Source of the DNA: Odontocerum albicorne
Taxonomy: Eukaryota; Arthropoda; Insecta; Trichoptera; Odontoceridae
Reading direction: 5' to 3'
Length of the DNA: 64,000 nt
NCBI GenBank assembly: GCA_949825065.1
Contig: OX463864.1
Span: forward strand, 11,397,787 to 11,461,786
Position numbers and translations under genes: made by a program. The stretch's first letter is position 1; every line of letters begins with the position of its first letter. The notes beneath the pieces are model-generated. The model did no database searches. It was given only the letters and a program-made list of their open reading frames with translations, and was not told where the DNA came from. Shown piece after piece: positions 61,570 through 64,000 of the stretch.

Positions 61570-62350
61570 TTTAACAACCTTAAAAATATTAAAATTTTAT
61601 ATCATAATTCTTTCTAAAGATAGAAACATTGCAAATGAAAAGGGACTTTTTTTATTTGTATTTTTTTAAATATTTTTCAATAATATTCTATAAAAACGTA
61701 CTCAAATGAATATACTCCTTAAAAAACTATTTTTTGTTTATAAAAATATTTTTTTAATTTATATAAATTTGTCATTAACACAAAAGTGTTTATCAATCTT
61801 AAAAATACTAGAATTTTATAATACCACGAGTATTAAAATATTTTCTGAGAGTAAAAATAATGCGCTGTGAAAGGGATATTTTTTTTTATTTTTCATAATA
61901 TTTTTTTATATAGATGAATTTGTCAAGAGCACATAAAAAGTATATACTCAAATATTCATCAACCTTAAAAATATTAGACTTTTATTATATCACAAGTATT
62001 AAAATACTTCCGGAAGATAGAAATGATACAATGTGAAAAGATATTTTTTTTTATTTATCATGAAAAAATGTGAACAAATGACTTTGTTAAAACAATACAC
62101 AAAATATATTCTCAATTATTTATTAACTTTAATAATACTAAAACTTTATAATACCACGAGCATATAAATACTTTCGGAAGACAGAAATAACGCAAGTTAA
62201 AAGTTGTCATTTTTAAATATGTTATAATATTTTTTTTATATAAATTAATTTGTTAAGAACATGCATAATATACCCAAATATTTATCAACCTTAAAAATAC
62301 TAGAACTTTACATTACTATAAACGTACTTTCTAAGGCTTAAATATTGAAG
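61570..62350 (+). repeat. Degenerate satellite-like array, about 165-bp monomers
   Basis: CTTAAAAATACTAGAATTTT or variants start monomers at about 61578, 61798, 61964, 62127 and 62290. The last three intervals are 163-166 bases; the first is longer. Each monomer continues with TATAATACCACGAGTATTAA, CTTTCGGAAGACAGAAATAA, then a T-rich tract. Divergence is high. Confidence 0.75.
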
Positions 62351-62369
62351 ATACTCGTAGATATGTTTT

Positions 62370-62460
62370 TAGTCAATGAATTTGTTAAGAAAAGGGCACT
62401 ATATGTATACGAGGAATAAGAAAAGGGCACTATCGTATACCCAATATATGTATATACCCA
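62370..62460 (+). repeat. Short direct repeat
   Basis: AAGAAAAGGGCACTAT occurs at 62389 and 62417, followed by variants of GTATACCCAATAT. Two units of about 28 bases. Confidence 0.7.
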
Positions 62461-62499
62461 AACCGCAGGGCATCAAAATTTGCTAAGATGTCCATAACT

Positions 62500-62870
62500 G
62501 TTTTGAAACAAAAAAATGATGTATGAAAATGAACTCATAGGAGTCGAATTACTGCTATTGAAATGCGTGCACTGAGAAGAATATACAGTGTGACAATGTA
62601 TGATGGAATAGGAATTGAAGTGATTAGGACTGAATAGTGTATGATAAAGGATAGCATTCTTTGATGATTTTGGGCATGTAGAATAAAGAAATGACGAAAT
62701 ACTAATAATATAAATAAAAAAGTACAAATATTGACAGGAAAGCGTTGTAGAGGAAGACCAAGTATGATTTGATCAAATGATTATGAAAAAAAAAATTAAA
62801 CATAAAATGTCAGCGAAATTTTAAAAGTGGCATGAAAAGTTTTATAAAGCAATAGTGTTAAAAATCAAAC
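62500..62870 (+). pseudogene. RTE-X retroelement 3' fragment
   Basis: One frame reads EMRALRRIYSVTMYDGIGIE followed by VIRTE. Later AAGCGTTGTAGAGGAAGACC and AAGTATGATTTGATCAAATG give the RGRPS..DQ segment that was amplified into the 48-bp array at 31 kb. Confidence 0.75.
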
Positions 62871-62874
62871 CTTA

Positions 62875-63410
62875 CTGAACAATTGATGAAACGTTGATAA
62901 TATATGTATTTTTCATACAATCTTTACACCTTTTTGTGTTGATAAAATTTATTCCTTAATTAATTTTTAATCCGATGATTTTTTTGCAGAATCTCATTTT
63001 AAATCAAGCAAATCTTCTTTTTTAAATCTCGCGCTAAGGCAAGAAAGAGTGTTGATCTGTTATTTATTATCCTTTTGGCCTTCGTTTCGCAGACTTCCTC
63101 GTTTTCAATGCATATATATTTTTATGTCGCCGGCTTAAATGCAAAATGCATGGTAATCAATTCCTATATTCAATGCGCTGCCTTGCATTTATGCATTTTG
63201 CGTCTACACATCACATTGCAAGAAAGTCAAGTCTGTTGATAATAAAATATTATTTTACACAGCTTCGTTTGCTAAAAAATATCTTAAAAATCTGTCAAGA
63301 TCAAAAGTCAAGTCATCAAAGTCTTAATTTACCATAAAAATTAAGATTTTTATGGAATATACTAAAAAAATTTCAGGTAATTTGTTCAACAGTACTAACA
63401 CGTCAATGAT
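62875..63410. other. Unassigned sequence
   Basis: A hairpin pairs CCATAAAAAT (63331-63340) with ATTTTTATGG (63345-63354). The frame at 63146-63337 has no recognised domain. Confidence 0.4.
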
Positions 63411-63416
63411 TAAAAT

Positions 63417-63610
63417 ACTGTGTTATATTGTATTTCACAGTACAACTTGATGGGTAAATTTCCATATGGCAATCTCTTCTAATCAAGAATAAAGACATAT
63501 TAAAGAGACCTTTAGTAAAAACTAAACCGTAGCTAAAAAAAAAAGGAATCAAACTAGCAATCCTCGGGTGTGAAGACGGTCATTTTACCAACCAGGTCAC
63601 GGAAGTCGTA
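63417..63610 (-). mobile_element. SINE-A copy
   Basis: In antisense: GTATTTCACAGTACAACTTG (tail), ATATGGCAATCTCTTCTAAT (core), GACCTTTAGTAAAAACTAAA (linker), AATCAAACTAGCAATCCTCG (B box) and TTTTACCAACCAGGTCACGG (A box). Confidence 0.82.
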
Positions 63611-63659
63611 AAATATATATTAAAGTTCACTCACTTCATATATAATGTATAAAATAAGT

Positions 63660-63830
63660 TTATTGTCATGTTTCAATCTCTTTCAACCCATCAGACACAT
63701 GGTAAAGAGGTCTAAAATGAAAACTAGACTGGAACCCCTTTCAAGCATGTTGGGTATCAATGGGGATTGAACCCACAACCTACAGGTTGGAAGGCATATG
63801 TCTTATTAACTATGCCAACTAGGTAAACTA
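63660..63830 (-). mobile_element. SINE-A copy
   Basis: In antisense: TTATTGTCATGTTTCAATCT and CTTTCAACCCATCAGACAC (core), GAAAACTAGACTGGAACCCC (linker), GGGGATTGAACCCACAACCT (B box) and TCTTATTAACTATGCCAACT (A box). Confidence 0.82.
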
Positions 63831-63834
63831 TGTT

Positions 63835-64000
63835 ATACAGCGCTTATACAATTACACAATGAATGACTTAAATAAAATATTTATTTATGGACACTTCGAC
63901 TCAATCATTTACTATAAAATACAATATTTACTGACAAATAATGTATGCATATTTACTTACAAATGAAGTATGTTTTTTTTATGATTTTTCTCATGAAAAA
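63835..64000. other. AT-rich unassigned sequence
   Basis: No recognised family or frame up to the window end. Confidence 0.35.

Overview
This window looks like intergenic or deep intronic DNA of an arthropod, most likely an insect. It is very AT-rich and littered with decayed mobile elements typical of insects: a mariner relative, Tc1/mariner-type and piggyBac-type miniature elements with TA and TTAA target duplications, a PIF/Harbinger element, tRNA-derived SINEs and RTE/jockey-like non-LTR ends. I cannot name the order or species. I find no intact host protein gene, no canonical tRNA or rRNA and no CRISPR array. Every open reading frame above about 90 codons is a tandem-repeat artefact, a transposable-element fossil or unsupported.

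Layout. 0.5-1.5 kb is a degenerate AT-rich tandem array. 2-8 kb mixes SINE fragments, a hammerhead-ribozyme-like inverted repeat (3.2-3.5 kb) and a broken RTE-like end. 8.17-9.11 kb is a well-delimited, internally deleted mariner sitting inside an older repeat. 9.7-20 kb holds SINEs, several reverse-transcriptase fossils (10.8, 15.4, 19.0-19.8 kb), three small DNA transposons (12.4, 14.0, 18.5 kb) and a long hairpin inside one fossil. 21.1-21.5 kb is a 55-bp tandem array. 22.6-23.5 kb is a nested insertion: a foldback transposon inside another dispersed repeat. 30.9-31.85 kb is a 48-bp array that grew inside an RTE-like copy, which is why it is open on both strands. 34-51 kb has four copies of one palindromic miniature element, more fossils, 52-bp and 32-bp arrays, and at 48.3 kb a 450-bp Harbinger element carrying a recognisable first exon of a MADF-domain gene with a splice donor. 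52.0-55.7 kb is a nearly perfect 1.82-kb head-to-tail duplication. 56-64 kb has SINEs, the best hammerhead-like module (58.65 kb) and a decayed satellite of about 165-bp monomers (61.6-62.4 kb).

How the parts relate. Most of the sequence falls into about ten dispersed families repeated within the window, so copies can be compared with each other. Those comparisons give an empty site for the mariner, show that two Tc1/mariner derivatives share one deletion junction, trace the 48-bp array to one short segment of the RTE-like family, and show that hammerhead-like cores recur in inverted pairs, an arrangement that recalls Penelope-like retroelements.

Family names used below: SINE-A (tRNA-like head plus a core carrying GGTTGGAAGAGATTG), SINE-B, SINE-C, RTE-X (the abundant RTE-like 3' end) and repeat families D to H.
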